NCBI GenBank assembly: GCA_022072025.1
Contig: JAJVIP010000009.1
Coordinates: forward strand, 62,001-126,000
Origin: Elusimicrobiota bacterium
GTDB taxonomy: Bacteria > Elusimicrobiota > Elusimicrobia > F11
Direction of reading: 5' to 3'
DNA length: 64,000 nt
Made by a program: the position numbers and the translations under genes. The first letter of the stretch is position 1, and every line of letters begins with the position of its first letter. This document shows positions 50,126 to 60,051 of this stretch, one piece after another. The notes under the pieces were generated by a model. The model was not told the DNA's origin. It did no database searches and was given only the letters and a program-made list of their open reading frames with translations.

Positions 50126-51102
50126 CCGCATATTTTAATCGAGAGAAAGTGTCGGTGGCCATCCCTATTTTTAATGAAGGGGAAAATCTGCCCGTTCTTT
50201 TGTCGCGATTATTACCCGTCATGATCGCCCTGAACCGTTCCTATGAAATTATCTTTGTGGATGACGGCAGTCGGGATCATTCGCTGGAAATTCTTAAAAA
50301 AGCGGCTCAAGACAATCCAGGATTGATTCAAGTTATCGAATTGGTCCGAAATTATGGACAACACCCAGCTTTATTGGCGGCTTTCCGTTATGTCTCAGGC
50401 CAGTATGTGATTACGCTTGATGCCGACCTTCAAAACCCACCTGAAGAAATCCCGAAAATTCTCAAGAAATTGGAAGAAGGATACGATGTGGTGGGAGGGA
50501 TTCGAATTCATCGCAAAGATTCCTTCTTTAGGTTGGTTGCTTCCCGGTTGGTGAACCGAGTGACGTCCCTCATGACCAAGATGAAATTGTCCGATTATGG
50601 GTGCATGTTGCGAGGCTATTCCAGAGCGGTCATTGATCAGATCAATATCTGCGAAGAAAACTCCACCTTCATTCCCGCGTTGGGAATGTTGTTCGCGCGA
50701 AAACCCATCGAAATCCCTGTCCGCCATGAACCCCGATTGATCGGGGAATCCAAATACTCTTTTTATCGATTGATTCGATTAAATTTCGATTTGATGACCG
50801 GATTTTCGGTCGTTCCCTTGCAAATTTTCACCCTTTTTGGATTTCTGACGGCCACTGGGGGACTCATGTTTGGCTTTTATTTGTTGTTGCGGCGGTTCCT
50901 GTTTCTTCGTCAATCCGAAGCCGAAGGGGTTTTTACGCTTTTTGCGCTTGCGTTCGTGGTGATGGGAATTCTCATGGCGGGACTTGGAGTTGTGGGGGAA
51001 TACGTTGGCCGAATCTATCAAGAAGTCAGAGGGCGCCCTCGATATTCTGTTCGAACTGTCCACGGGGTTAAGGAAAGCAGTTTACAGGTGAGCCATTTAT
51101 GA
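50122..51102 (+). CDS. arnC: Undecaprenyl-phosphate 4-deoxy-4-formamido-L-arabinose transferase
   Basis: 326 residues. GT2 domain with VAIPIFNEGENLPVLLSRL, FVDDGSRDHSLEIL, DADLQNPPEEIPKIL, and two C-terminal membrane helices (about 226-255 and 260-290: FTLFGFLTATGGLMFGFYLLLRR). Transfers formylated aminoarabinose from UDP to undecaprenyl phosphate. Overlaps both neighbours by ATGA. Confidence 0.92.
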   Translation: MTAYFNREKVSVAIPIFNEGENLPVLLSRLLPVMIALNRSYEIIFVDDGSRDHSLEILKKAAQDNPGLIQVIELVRNYGQHPALLAAFRYVSGQYVITLDADLQNPPEEIPKILKKLEEGYDVVGGIRIHRKDSFFRLVASRLVNRVTSLMTKMKLSDYGCMLRGYSRAVIDQINICEENSTFIPALGMLFARKPIEIPVRHEPRLIGESKYSFYRLIRLNFDLMTGFSVVPLQIFTLFGFLTATGGLMFGFYLLLRRFLFLRQSEAEGVFTLFALAFVVMGILMAGLGVVGEYVGRIYQEVRGRPRYSVRTVHGVKESSLQVSHL

Positions 51103-52034
51103 AGAGTTCGCGCATTGTTGTGTTTGCTTACTCTGATCTGGGCCATGCCTGTTTAAAATTCCTATTGGAACAGGGTGAAAATGTGGTGGGCGTGTATACC
51201 CATGCCGACAATCCCCAAGAAACACTGTGGTTTCCTTCCGTTCAAAAATTGGCTGAAGAATATTCCGTTCCCGTTCGGTTGAGCGACAATTTGAAATCGG
51301 AAAACGAAGAGATGTTTGTTCGAGCGTTAAAGCCTGATTTATTGTTTTCATTTTATTACCGGAGGATCATTCCGCTCTCTCTTTTGAAAATCCCCTCTTT
51401 GGGCGCTTTTAATATGCATGGTTCTCTGTTGCCCCAATATCGGGGGCGAGCCCCCATCAATTGGGCCATTTTGAAAGGGGAGAAAAAAACCGGCGCCACC
51501 CTGCATGTGATGACTGAAAGGCCCGATGCCGGCGAATGGGTGGACCAAGAAGAAGTATCGATTGAAATCGATGATACGGCCCAAGTTGTTCAAAAGAAAG
51601 TGACAAAAGCCGCTTTAATGATTTTGGCGCGTCAATTGGACGCGCTCAAAAACGGCAGAGCCCCTCGGCATCCGCAAAATGAAGCGCAATCCAGCTATTT
51701 TGGCCGGCGGGGACCGCAAGATGGCGAGATTAACTGGAATTGGCCGGCGGAACACATTCACAATCTTGTTCGCGCGGTCACGCACCCTTTCCCGGGCGCC
51801 TTTGGTTCGATTCAAGGAGAGAAGACCCTGATTTGGAAAACGCATCTCACCCCTATAAATTTTCCAGAGAGACAACCAGGGGAGATTGTTCTTGATCAGA
51901 ATCGGTTTTTTGTTGTTTGCGGGGACAAGCGCGCTCTCGAGATTATTTCCATTCAGAAAGAAGGGCAGCGCGAGATGTCAGGAAAAGAATTTGAGCATAT
52001 GGTCGCACCAGCACAAGGGGAGGAACGAAAATGA
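51099..52034 (+). CDS. UDP-L-Ara4N formyltransferase (separate ArnA N-terminal domain)
   Basis: 311 residues matching the formyltransferase half of ArnA. Catalytic residues are visible: Asn and His in [19 protein letters not shown] and Asp in [11 protein letters not shown]. It formylates UDP-4-amino-arabinose using 10-formyl-THF. In E. coli this is fused to the decarboxylase; here it is a free gene overlapping the next gene (ATGA), so the two are probably made in equal amounts. Confidence 0.92.
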   Translation: MKSSRIVVFAYSDLGHACLKFLLEQGENVVGVYTHADNPQETLWFPSVQKLAEEYSVPVRLSDNLKSENEEMFVRALKPDLLFSFYYRRIIPLSLLKIPSLGAFNMHGSLLPQYRGRAPINWAILKGEKKTGATLHVMTERPDAGEWVDQEEVSIEIDDTAQVVQKKVTKAALMILARQLDALKNGRAPRHPQNEAQSSYFGRRGPQDGEINWNWPAEHIHNLVRAVTHPFPGAFGSIQGEKTLIWKTHLTPINFPERQPGEIVLDQNRFFVVCGDKRALEIISIQKEGQREMSGKEFEHMVAPAQGEERK

Positions 52035-53074
52035 AAGTGTTAATTCTGGGCGTCAACGGGTTTATCGGGAATGCCTTAACGGAACGCATTCTAACCACCA
52101 CGGATTGGGAAGTGTTTGGCTTGGACGTAGGGTCCAATAAAATCCAGGGTTTTTTGTCGCATCCTCGGTTCCGATATTTAGAGGGGGATATTGCGATCAA
52201 TAAAGAATGGACCGAATATCACGTCAAAAAGGCTGATGTTGTGTTGCCGCTGGTGGCCATCGCTACGCCGGCTGCCTATGTGGAGCGCCCTTTGGAAGTA
52301 TTTCAATTGGATTTTGAAGAGAACCTAAGAATTATCAAACAATGTGTTCACTACAAAAAAAGGTTGGTGTTTCCATCAACCTCAGAAGTCTATGGAATGT
52401 GCCCTGACAAAGAATTTGATGAAGAGCTTTCCCCCTTGGTTTATGGTCCCATTCACAAGCAACGATGGATATATTCCTGTTCAAAACAGCTTTTGGACCG
52501 GGTTATCTATGCGTTTGGTCAATCGGAAGGGCTCAAATTCACGTTGTTTCGTCCCTTTAATTGGATCGGTCCGCACCTGGACAATGTGGACGCTCCCAAA
52601 GAAGGGTCCTCCCGTGTTCTGACGCAGTTTCTTCACAATATTCTTTATGGTCAACCGATTAAGTTGGTGGATGGCGGCCAACAACGGCGTTGTTTCACCT
52701 ATATCTCTGATGGCGTTGATGCCTTGATGAAAATTCTTCGCAATGAACAGGGGTGCGCTGATGGCCAAATTTTCAACATCGGGAACCCGGCCAATGATCT
52801 GTCGATTAAAGAGGTGGCGGAAAAATTAATTGAAAAGGTTTCCCATTATCCGGGGTATGAAGACATTGCCGCACAGGCGAAAATTGTGGCCGTCCAATCT
52901 TCCTCATATTATGGAAAAGGGTATCAAGACATCATGACGCGCAAGCCGTCATTGCGTTTGATTCGGTCCAAGCTGGGGTGGGAGCCGCGCATCTCGATGG
53001 ATGAAGCCCTCACCAAAACTTTGGATTTTTATTTAAAAAACCGAGAACCCGCCCAATTGGCGCGAGTCTCTTAA
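52031..53074 (+). CDS. UDP-glucuronate decarboxylase (separate ArnA C-terminal domain)
   Basis: 347 residues, NAD-dependent SDR fold ([17 protein letters not shown]). Catalytic Tyr-x3-Lys is [11 protein letters not shown], Thr/Glu pair in PSTSEVYG, and the ArnA-specific Arg in [16 protein letters not shown]. These point to oxidative decarboxylation of UDP-glucuronate to UDP-4-keto-pentose, the first committed step. Split from the formyltransferase. Confidence 0.93.
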   Translation: MKVLILGVNGFIGNALTERILTTTDWEVFGLDVGSNKIQGFLSHPRFRYLEGDIAINKEWTEYHVKKADVVLPLVAIATPAAYVERPLEVFQLDFEENLRIIKQCVHYKKRLVFPSTSEVYGMCPDKEFDEELSPLVYGPIHKQRWIYSCSKQLLDRVIYAFGQSEGLKFTLFRPFNWIGPHLDNVDAPKEGSSRVLTQFLHNILYGQPIKLVDGGQQRRCFTYISDGVDALMKILRNEQGCADGQIFNIGNPANDLSIKEVAEKLIEKVSHYPGYEDIAAQAKIVAVQSSSYYGKGYQDIMTRKPSLRLIRSKLGWEPRISMDEALTKTLDFYLKNREPAQLARVS

Positions 53075-53075
53075 A

Positions 53076-53987
53076 GTGGAAAAGATCAAGCGGGTTGCTC
53101 TTAAAGTTGATTGCGATACTTTTGAAGGAACGCGTGAAGGGATTCCCACCCTGCTTCGACTTTTCAAATCAAAAGGGATAAGGGCGACTTTTTTCTTTAC
53201 GTTGGGACCCGACCGGTCCGGAATGGCCATCCGACGCATATTCACCCAAAAAGGGTTCTTGAGAAAAATGTTGCGTTCCAATGCGGTGTCCCTGTATGGC
53301 CCCAAGACCATGTTGTATGGGACCTTGTTGCCGCCGCCCATGATTGGAGAAAGACTCGGAGCCGTTATTCGTTCTGTGGAAGAGGCGGGCCATGAAGTGG
53401 GAGTTCATGGATGGGACCATGTCAAATGGCATGATCGTTTGGACCATTTAACCGAATATGAAATCGCAAGCGACTATAAAAAAGCCCACGACGTTTTTAA
53501 GAATATTTTTGGAAAACCCGCCAAGGCTTCGGCCGCTCCCGGATGGCATGCCACGCCGGCCTCATTAAAGGTTCAAGGAAAATTCGATTTGACCTATGCC
53601 TCCGATACCAGAGGAGGATCTCCGTTTTTTCCGATGACGGAGGGGGAAGTTTTTAATTTTCTACAAATTCCAACCACACTTCCCACTTTGGATGAAATGT
53701 TGGCGGATCCCGACACCAAAACACAGGAGAAACTCATTGGGTTTTATAGAGACGCAGTTGTCGGAACCGAAGTTCACACGATTCACACCGAAGTGGAGGG
53801 AATGCGCTATGCCCCTTTCTTTGAAAAGTTGTTGGAGGCGTGGAAAAATGAGGGGGTGTCCTTTCTTCAATTGCAAGAATGGGCCGAAGAAAATTTACAA
53901 CACAAAGAAAAAATCCCTTGCCGAGAGCTCATAAGAAAAACAATCCCAAACAGAGGGGGCTTGGTTTCATCCACGCCGGAAATATGA
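53076..53987 (+). CDS. arnD: 4-deoxy-4-formamido-L-arabinose-phosphoundecaprenol deformylase
   Basis: 303 residues from a GTG one base after the previous stop. Polysaccharide-deacetylase (NodB) fold: VDCDTFEGTREGIPTLLRLF with the metal Asp, ATFFFTLGPDRSG, and the metal-binding His pair in HGWDHVKWHD. Removes the formyl group after transfer to the lipid carrier. Overlaps arnT by ATGA at 53984. Confidence 0.92.
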   Translation: MEKIKRVALKVDCDTFEGTREGIPTLLRLFKSKGIRATFFFTLGPDRSGMAIRRIFTQKGFLRKMLRSNAVSLYGPKTMLYGTLLPPPMIGERLGAVIRSVEEAGHEVGVHGWDHVKWHDRLDHLTEYEIASDYKKAHDVFKNIFGKPAKASAAPGWHATPASLKVQGKFDLTYASDTRGGSPFFPMTEGEVFNFLQIPTTLPTLDEMLADPDTKTQEKLIGFYRDAVVGTEVHTIHTEVEGMRYAPFFEKLLEAWKNEGVSFLQLQEWAEENLQHKEKIPCRELIRKTIPNRGGLVSSTPEI

Positions 53988-55402
53988 TGAAGTGGACTCA
54001 CCCTTCAAAACTCTTTTGGTTGCTGGCCATTGTTATCCCTTTCTATCTTACTTGGACCTTTGACCATTCTCTCTGGAACCCAGATGAAACACGCGACGCT
54101 GGAATCGCCAGCGAAATGTATCGGAATCAATCTTTTGTTGTGCCCACGTTGAATGGAGAGGTGTTCCTTGAAAAACCCCCGCTTTATTACTGGAGTTGTT
54201 CACTTGTTTATTGGCTGAGCGGAAAAGTCACTGCTGGAACCACGCGACTTCCATCCGCTCTTTATGGAATCTTGGGGATCTTGTTCACTTTTCTTTTGGG
54301 GAGAAGATTGTTTAACGACAACATAGGATTTGTCGCGGGACTCATGTTGGCCACCACACTCCAATATTTCAAGATGAGTCACTTTGCCATGATGGACGTT
54401 TCCTTGGCGGCGCTTGTAGCGGGGGCTTTGTATTTTTATGTTATCGGATCCAAAGTCGGTTTTTCCGTTTTTACGATTCTTGCGTTTTTTTCAAAAGGAT
54501 TTCTGGGAATAATTTTGCCGGGTCTGGTGGTTATCGGAGACTGCATCCTGGAAAAGAAGCCCAAAGAATTGGCGAAATGGATGGGGGTGGGGGCCGTTTT
54601 CTTCGTTGCTTTAGCGGGACCCTGGCTTTGGGCGCTCTGGCAAAAGGGAGGGAGACAGTTCCTCGAGATTTTTTTGATTGACAATCACTGGCATAGATTT
54701 TTTTCCGAATCGGCTGATCACACAGAACATTTTTGGTTTTATTACTTCTTGTCCTTCCCCGTTGATTTTTTACCTTGGTCGCTGTGGTTTATTGTTTTTA
54801 TCAAACGGCTCATTCAGAATTTCTCGGAGATCTTAACCCACCGCGGGGTGAGATTCGTTCTGACTTGGTTTGTCGCACTGTTTGTCTTCTTCACGATTTC
54901 TTCGAGCAAACGAAGTATTTATTTGCTGCCTCTTTTCCCTGCGGGGGCCTTGTTGTCGGCCTACGGCATTGGAGGAATACAATCCAGAATTTTTCAAAAG
55001 GCGCATGTCTATGTCGTCAGTCTTTTTGTTTTTCTGTTGATGGTTTCAAGCATCACGGTTGTAAAGAGATTGGACATTGAAAAAACCTTTGTTCCCTTGT
55101 GCGACGTCATCAAGTCCAATATGGTTGAAGGCGTTTTTGTCGGTTACAACCTCAATGAAATGGAGAGGGGGGTGTTCGGGTTTTATTTGAATTCAACTTT
55201 TAAAAATGTGCTGACTCAAGATGAACTGGCCCAATTTATTAACGGTCATTCCTCCCAGAAAATCTTGGTTCTCGTCAATCGGAATAAAATGCATGATATG
55301 GCAAATCTCTCGGGAATAAAACTTGAACCTCTGTTTGCTTATCGGCCTGAGAAAAGGACGAGGTCCTATATCCTTTATGAAAGTGTTGATCGTCGAAGAT
55401 GA
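53984..55402 (+). CDS. arnT: Lipid A aminoarabinose transferase
   Basis: 472 residues from ATG 53984 (the next codon is also ATG). About 12 membrane helices; catalytic-loop motif WNPDETRDAGIASEMYRNQ with the essential Asp-Glu and the FLEKPPLYYW motif of ArnT/PMT proteins. Transfers aminoarabinose from undecaprenyl phosphate to lipid A on the periplasmic face, lowering surface charge and giving polymyxin resistance. No arnE/arnF flippase or ugd gene is in the window. Ends inside the response-regulator gene. Confidence 0.93.
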   Translation: MMKWTHPSKLFWLLAIVIPFYLTWTFDHSLWNPDETRDAGIASEMYRNQSFVVPTLNGEVFLEKPPLYYWSCSLVYWLSGKVTAGTTRLPSALYGILGILFTFLLGRRLFNDNIGFVAGLMLATTLQYFKMSHFAMMDVSLAALVAGALYFYVIGSKVGFSVFTILAFFSKGFLGIILPGLVVIGDCILEKKPKELAKWMGVGAVFFVALAGPWLWALWQKGGRQFLEIFLIDNHWHRFFSESADHTEHFWFYYFLSFPVDFLPWSLWFIVFIKRLIQNFSEILTHRGVRFVLTWFVALFVFFTISSSKRSIYLLPLFPAGALLSAYGIGGIQSRIFQKAHVYVVSLFVFLLMVSSITVVKRLDIEKTFVPLCDVIKSNMVEGVFVGYNLNEMERGVFGFYLNSTFKNVLTQDELAQFINGHSSQKILVLVNRNKMHDMANLSGIKLEPLFAYRPEKRTRSYILYESVDRRR

Positions 55403-56054
55403 TAAATCGATTCGAAATTTCGTTTCTCAAGGATTAAAAGAAGAAGGCCACGTTGTCACCACGGCCGCAGATGGGAAAACCGGCTTTGACTTGGCGCTTT
55501 CCAATGACTTCGAACTTTTGATTTTGGATTTGATGCTCCCCAAAATGGATGGGTTGACCATTTGCCGTCTTCTTCGCGAAAGAGGTTGTAATTTCCCTGT
55601 CGTGATGCTCACCGCCAAAGATTCAGTTGAAAACCGTGTAGAAGGCCTTGATGTGGGGGCCGATGATTACCTGGTGAAACCCTTCGCCTTTAGTGAATTG
55701 CTGGCTCGGATACGCGCTGTCTGCCGCCGAAAAACGAGCGAAGGTAAAACTCAGATGGAGTTGGGAGGGCTTAGGGTGGATTTGGTTCGCCACAAAGTTG
55801 AATATGAGAAAACTCAGATTGAGCTGACCAGTCGAGAATTTTTACTGCTCAAGTATTTCATGTCTCACCCCGGGCATGTGTTGAGCCGGACCATGATCAT
55901 AGAGTCCGTATGGGGATATGATTTTCAGGCGGGAACCAACATCATTGATGTGTATGTCAATTTCTTGAGAAAAAAACTCAAAAAGTTAACCGGGAAAGAT
56001 TGGATTCGAACTCTTCGCAACCGCGGTTATGTTTTTGAAGAGCCCCTTGAATGA
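55377..56054 (+). CDS. OmpR/PmrA-type response regulator 1
   Basis: 225 residues from ATG 55377, overlapping arnT by 26 bases. Receiver domain with VEDDKSIRN, phospho-Asp in LLILDLMLPKMDGL, Lys in DYLVKPFAF; C-terminal winged helix (EYEKTQIELTSREFLLLKYF, GTNIIDVYVNFLRKKL). Encoded directly behind arnT and ahead of its kinase; likely controls the arn genes in response to cationic peptides or metals, as PmrAB does, though this is inference. Confidence 0.93.
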   Translation: MKVLIVEDDKSIRNFVSQGLKEEGHVVTTAADGKTGFDLALSNDFELLILDLMLPKMDGLTICRLLRERGCNFPVVMLTAKDSVENRVEGLDVGADDYLVKPFAFSELLARIRAVCRRKTSEGKTQMELGGLRVDLVRHKVEYEKTQIELTSREFLLLKYFMSHPGHVLSRTMIIESVWGYDFQAGTNIIDVYVNFLRKKLKKLTGKDWIRTLRNRGYVFEEPLE

Positions 56055-57427
56055 AACTCCCGATTCGTCTGCGCCTCACCTTGGCCTTTGGTCTCATCTT
56101 CGCTGTTTTGTTGGCGACGTTTTCCGTGGTGGTCTATTTTTTGATGTCCTCCAGCTTGGAACGTGAACTAATCAAAGACACCGAACATGATATGACACAG
56201 GTTCTCCGTGTTTTTAATCATGGCAACTGGGCCAGTCAGTTGGCTGAAATGCCTGAAGAAAGTGAGGAATTTAAACTCAATATTCAATTGTTGGATAATC
56301 GAGGAGAAATTCTTTACCGAACGGAAGGTGTGCAAAATTGGGATTGGCCTGTCGACAAAGCCATATTGGACAAGGCTCTTCAAAAACCGATTTGGTCGGA
56401 TACTGAAATCAATGAGGTTTCACACTTGGTCTTGACTCACGCGGTTGTTTCCGCCGGGAGCCCTTTACATTTTGTTCAGGTGGCCAATTCCCGACACGAT
56501 ATCAACAAGATTCGAAATCGATTAATTACCTGTATCAATGTCGGAACACCCGTGATCCTCATCGTCGCGCTGTTGATGGGGCAGTTTTTTTCAAAAAAAG
56601 CATTGGCGCCCGTTGAAAAGATTCGCGAACGAGCCCAAGCGTTCAAACCCAGCAACTTGGGAGAACGATTGGTCTATAACGGTCCGGAAGATGAATTGTC
56701 TCGTCTGACAGACACACTCAATAATTTGTTCGAGAGAATTCAGACCTCTGTGAACCAGACCAAACGATTTATCGCTGATGCTTCGCACGAGCTGAGAATT
56801 CCCTTGACTGGTTTGCGGGGAACCATGGAGGTGGCTTTGAGAAAGGATCGAACCGCTGAGGAATATAAACGTGTGATTGAGGATGCTCATGAGGAGTCTC
56901 AGCGATTAAGTGAGTTGGTTTGGGAATTGCTCTCTCTGGCGCGCGCCGATGCGGGAGAGATGGCGCTGGACATCAAACCAGTTGATTTGCCCTCCTTTTT
57001 CAAACATTTGGAGGAGGCCGCTCAGCATTTAAATTCAGAAAAATCAGTTGAGATTATTTTTCAAGGAATGCCTTCAGGGAATGCCTCATTTGATGAGATG
57101 AAAATTCATCAGCTGTTGCTTAACTTGATAGAAAACGCCATCAAATACAACAAGCCCGGCGGACAGGTTATTCTCAAGGCACAACTGGACCCAAACAAAC
57201 TATCGGTTTTTGTTGAAGACACGGGAGTCGGAATTTCCAAAGAAGACCAAACCAAGGTTTTTGATCGTTTTTTCCGTGTTGATAAAGCGCGTTCGCGCGA
57301 AACAGGCGGAACCGGCTTGGGGCTTTCCATTGCGCGGTCCATTGCGGAGGCTCACAAAGGGACCTTGACGGTTCAGAGCGAAAGCGGGAAGGGATCCATT
57401 TTTCAACTCACGCTCCCGCTGGTTTAG
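56051..57427 (+). CDS. Sensor histidine kinase 1
   Basis: 458 residues, start overlapping the regulator stop. First membrane helix 10-32, a periplasmic domain of about 120 residues, second helix about 162-183, HAMP domain (ALAPVEKIRERAQAF, EDELSRLTDTLNNLFERI), H-box ADASHELRIPLTGLRG, N-box LLNLIENAIKY, G-boxes EDTGVGIS and TGGTGLGLSI. The H-box reads HELRIPL in place of the usual HELRTPL. Pairs with the preceding regulator. Stops 6 bp from the convergent second kinase. Confidence 0.93.
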   Translation: MKLPIRLRLTLAFGLIFAVLLATFSVVVYFLMSSSLERELIKDTEHDMTQVLRVFNHGNWASQLAEMPEESEEFKLNIQLLDNRGEILYRTEGVQNWDWPVDKAILDKALQKPIWSDTEINEVSHLVLTHAVVSAGSPLHFVQVANSRHDINKIRNRLITCINVGTPVILIVALLMGQFFSKKALAPVEKIRERAQAFKPSNLGERLVYNGPEDELSRLTDTLNNLFERIQTSVNQTKRFIADASHELRIPLTGLRGTMEVALRKDRTAEEYKRVIEDAHEESQRLSELVWELLSLARADAGEMALDIKPVDLPSFFKHLEEAAQHLNSEKSVEIIFQGMPSGNASFDEMKIHQLLLNLIENAIKYNKPGGQVILKAQLDPNKLSVFVEDTGVGISKEDQTKVFDRFFRVDKARSRETGGTGLGLSIARSIAEAHKGTLTVQSESGKGSIFQLTLPLV

Positions 57428-57433
57428 AAGGTT

Positions 57434-58693
57434 TTAACGAAGGCCTTGGGCTGGGAGGGTGACTGTAAAGATCGAGCCTTTTCCCAGTTGGCTCTTGACT
57501 TGCACGTTTCCGCCGTGGGCGCGCGCGACCCAATCGACAATGGACAGGCCCAAGCCAGTTCCGCCTGTTTCGCGTGAACGGGCCTTGTCCACTCTGTAAA
57601 ATCGATCAAATATTTTTCCGAGATCCTCTTCGGGAATGCCCTGGCCATTGTCTTCCAATGATATTCGCATGAATTCTCCATCGTTTTTGATTTGCAGTTG
57701 GGCTGTTCCCCCCTTGCGCCCATATTTGAACGCGTTGTCAATGAGGTTAATAAGCAATTGGTTGATTCGTTCAGGGTCAAAAACAGCTTCTCCCATAACT
57801 TGAGGGGGGAATAGGAGTTTAACTTGATGGGGGTTCTCGAGGGACTGTGATTGTGCATACACACGGTCCAAGAATGGCTGAAGAGGGACTTTTTGGATAT
57901 TTAAGGAAATTTTCCCCGAGTCAGTTTGCGCCAATAGAAGCAAGTCTTGAGTAAGCCGGCTTAAATTTTCTGTTTCTTCCAGAGCTTCCTGCAAAACTTC
58001 TCTATATTCAGGAATCGAACGTTCTTTTCGAAGGGCAACTTCCAAATTTCCACGGAGAGCCGTTAGGGGAGCCCGAAGTTCATGAGAGGCGTCCGCGGAG
58101 AATTTTTTTAATTGGTCAAACGCCTGTTGCTCCACCTTTAACGTTCGAGAAGAAAAAATGGATCCCAAAAAGGCGCTCACAACGATCATGAATGGGAAAA
58201 TAACCGCCATCCAAAAGATTATTTTTTCCTTGATTCGTTTGAAATTTTCCATGGAACGAACCATATGAAGAGAGTACGTCCCTTTGGTTGGAACGTGAAC
58301 CAGGCGACTGAAAAGCATCACGTGCTGTTGATTGATGAGAATTTCTTTGAAAACGGGGGATTCCTTTATTTGACCAAGCAACGCGTCATCGATGGCGATC
58401 CCCAGGCGGTCCCATTCTTCTGATTTCACAAGGATGTTTTGATGGGCGTCGAGGACATATAAGTTGATCCCGAACTCTTTTATTTCTTCTTGAAATTCTT
58501 CGAGGTCATTTAATTTAAGCTCTTCTTTGAATAGCTCCGCCATGATACGGCCGTCGTGAACCATTTCAGATTGAAAATCTCTGTAAAGACTTTTGTTGAT
58601 CCGAAAACTAAGAATCATAAAAGTAATGGCGAGGAGGCCGGCGAAAAGGGCGGAAAAGAACAGGGTTAATTTGGAATGGGTGGTGAGTTTCAT
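57434..58693 (-). CDS. Sensor histidine kinase 2, without HAMP domain
   Basis: 419 residues, paralogous to kinase 1. Membrane helices at about 10-29 and 160-178, periplasmic domain between. After helix 2 only about 22 residues (RTLKVEQQAFDQLKKFSA) precede the H-box ADASHELRAPLTALRG, so the HAMP domain present in kinase 1 is absent. N-box LLINLIDNAFKYG, G-boxes EDNGQGIP and TGGTGLGLSI are intact. Starts by overlapping the regulator 2 stop. Confidence 0.92.
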   Translation of the reverse strand: MKLTTHSKLTLFFSALFAGLLAITFMILSFRINKSLYRDFQSEMVHDGRIMAELFKEELKLNDLEEFQEEIKEFGINLYVLDAHQNILVKSEEWDRLGIAIDDALLGQIKESPVFKEILINQQHVMLFSRLVHVPTKGTYSLHMVRSMENFKRIKEKIIFWMAVIFPFMIVVSAFLGSIFSSRTLKVEQQAFDQLKKFSADASHELRAPLTALRGNLEVALRKERSIPEYREVLQEALEETENLSRLTQDLLLLAQTDSGKISLNIQKVPLQPFLDRVYAQSQSLENPHQVKLLFPPQVMGEAVFDPERINQLLINLIDNAFKYGRKGGTAQLQIKNDGEFMRISLEDNGQGIPEEDLGKIFDRFYRVDKARSRETGGTGLGLSIVDWVARAHGGNVQVKSQLGKGSIFTVTLPAQGLR

Positions 58694-59367
58694 TCGGCTG
58701 GATCTTTAAAAAGATAACCGCGGTTTCGAACGGTTTCGATGACGTCTCTGCCGGATATTTTTTTGAGTTTGTTTCGAAGGTAATTCACATAGACATCTAT
58801 GACATTGGTTCCGCTTTGAAAATCGTAATCCCACACCGATTCAGCGATGAGGGTTCTTGAAAGTATATGTCCCTTCCTTTTCATGAAGAGTTGAAGGAGC
58901 GCGAATTCTCGGTTGGTGAGGTCAATTTTGTTCCCTTGAAAAGTGGCGGTATGCGCAGTCATATCCAATTGAAAATCCCCAACGGTGAGAGTTGAAGTTA
59001 AATTTTCAGTTTTCCTTCTCGCCAAGGCGCGAATTCGGGCCAAAAGTTCATTAAATGAAAAAGGCTTGGGGAGGTAATCATCGGCCCCTGCGTCCAGGCC
59101 TTCCACCCGGTTTTCAATGGTGCTCCGCGCGCTTAATATAAGGATGGGAACACGGTTTCCTTTTTGACGAATTTCACGGCAGAGCGTCAGCCCGTCTCTT
59201 TTGGGGAGCATGCGATCAAGAACGAGCACGTCCCATTCTTCTTGGGTGGCGTTCTGGAGGGCGGAATCGCCATCTTGAACCCAATGTGTGACATAGCCTT
59301 CTTCTTTGAGACCTTTTAATAGAAATTGGGCGATTTTCTTGTCGTCTTCAACAACCAGGATTTTCAT
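58690..59367 (-). CDS. OmpR/PmrA-type response regulator 2
   Basis: 225 residues, the same length as regulator 1 and clearly its paralogue. Receiver: VEDDKKIAQ, phospho-Asp in VLVLDRMLPKRDGL, Lys in DYLPKPFSF; winged helix with NKIDLTNREFALLQLF and GTNVIDVYVNYLRNKLKK. Transcribed toward kinase 2 and convergent with system 1. Its promoter lies in the 70-bp gap to the VOC gene. Confidence 0.93.
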   Translation of the reverse strand: MKILVVEDDKKIAQFLLKGLKEEGYVTHWVQDGDSALQNATQEEWDVLVLDRMLPKRDGLTLCREIRQKGNRVPILILSARSTIENRVEGLDAGADDYLPKPFSFNELLARIRALARRKTENLTSTLTVGDFQLDMTAHTATFQGNKIDLTNREFALLQLFMKRKGHILSRTLIAESVWDYDFQSGTNVIDVYVNYLRNKLKKISGRDVIETVRNRGYLFKDPAE

Positions 59368-59437
59368 GGGTGGGGAGATTAGAAAATTCTAATGATTCTC
59401 TAAGGTTATTTTAATTTACGCCTTTTAGAATTGTCAC

Positions 59438-59830
59438 ATGAACTTAAAACCAATGGCTGTTAAATCCACCTGGTTCGACCTCCTCACTTCTAACATGGCT
59501 GATACCCGTTCATTTTATGAGGGACTTTTCGGTTGGCAATTTTTGCGTCTCAGCGATTCGGCTTTGCCTGATTATTGGGTGATCCAAGCTGGCGAGGAAC
59601 TGATTGGGGGGCTTCGAAAAGCGTCTGCTGAAACGCAGAGTCAAAATTCTTCGGTCCTTTATTTTACGGTCCCCAACTTGGAGTCGAGTGCGCAGCGGGT
59701 AAAAGAGTTGGGGGGCCAGTTGGTGGGAGAGAGAGTGGATTTGGGAAAAAACCGCGGATCGTATCAATGGTTTCGGGACCGCGAAGGAAACATGGCGGCT
59801 CTTTGGGCCGCTCAAAAGGAGTCGATATGA
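59438..59830 (+). CDS. VOC-superfamily (glyoxalase-like) protein
   Basis: 130 residues with a VOC fold: TWFDLLTSNMADTRSFYEGLFGWQF at the start and YFTVPNLESSAQRVKELGGQLVGERVDLG, then DREGNMAALW. It resembles the small 27 kDa-antigen/CFP30B-like VOC proteins; substrate unknown. The stop overlaps the DUF4266 start (ATGA), making it the first gene of the operon to CcdA. Confidence 0.82.
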   Translation: MNLKPMAVKSTWFDLLTSNMADTRSFYEGLFGWQFLRLSDSALPDYWVIQAGEELIGGLRKASAETQSQNSSVLYFTVPNLESSAQRVKELGGQLVGERVDLGKNRGSYQWFRDREGNMAALWAAQKESI

Positions 59831-60051
59831 GAAGGACAATGTGGATTTTACTGGCCTTATCCGGCGGCGGTCTATTAAGTGGCTGCGCCACCATGGGAGT
59901 TCAACCCTGGGAACGGGACATGATGTCTGAGCCTGCCATGCAAGTGGACCCCAACCCTATTCAGTCAAGTTATGACGATCATATTTACTTCAGTCTCGAA
60001 GCATCGAGCGGAGGACGGAGCTTTGGAGGTGGCGGCTGTGGATGTAACTAA
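59827..60051 (+). CDS. DUF4266 lipoprotein with GGGCGCN tail
   Basis: 74 residues. Lipoprotein signal with lipobox LLSGC at Cys20, then VQPWERDMMSEPAM, a short DDHIYFSLEASSGGRS segment and a Gly/Cys tail GGGGCGCN at the very C-terminus, all typical of DUF4266. Function unknown. The tail has two cysteines, and the operon encodes a thioredoxin-like TlpA and CcdA, so thiol chemistry on this tail is plausible. Overlaps the VOC gene by 4 bases and the next gene by 14. Confidence 0.88.
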   Translation: MRRTMWILLALSGGGLLSGCATMGVQPWERDMMSEPAMQVDPNPIQSSYDDHIYFSLEASSGGRSFGGGGCGCN

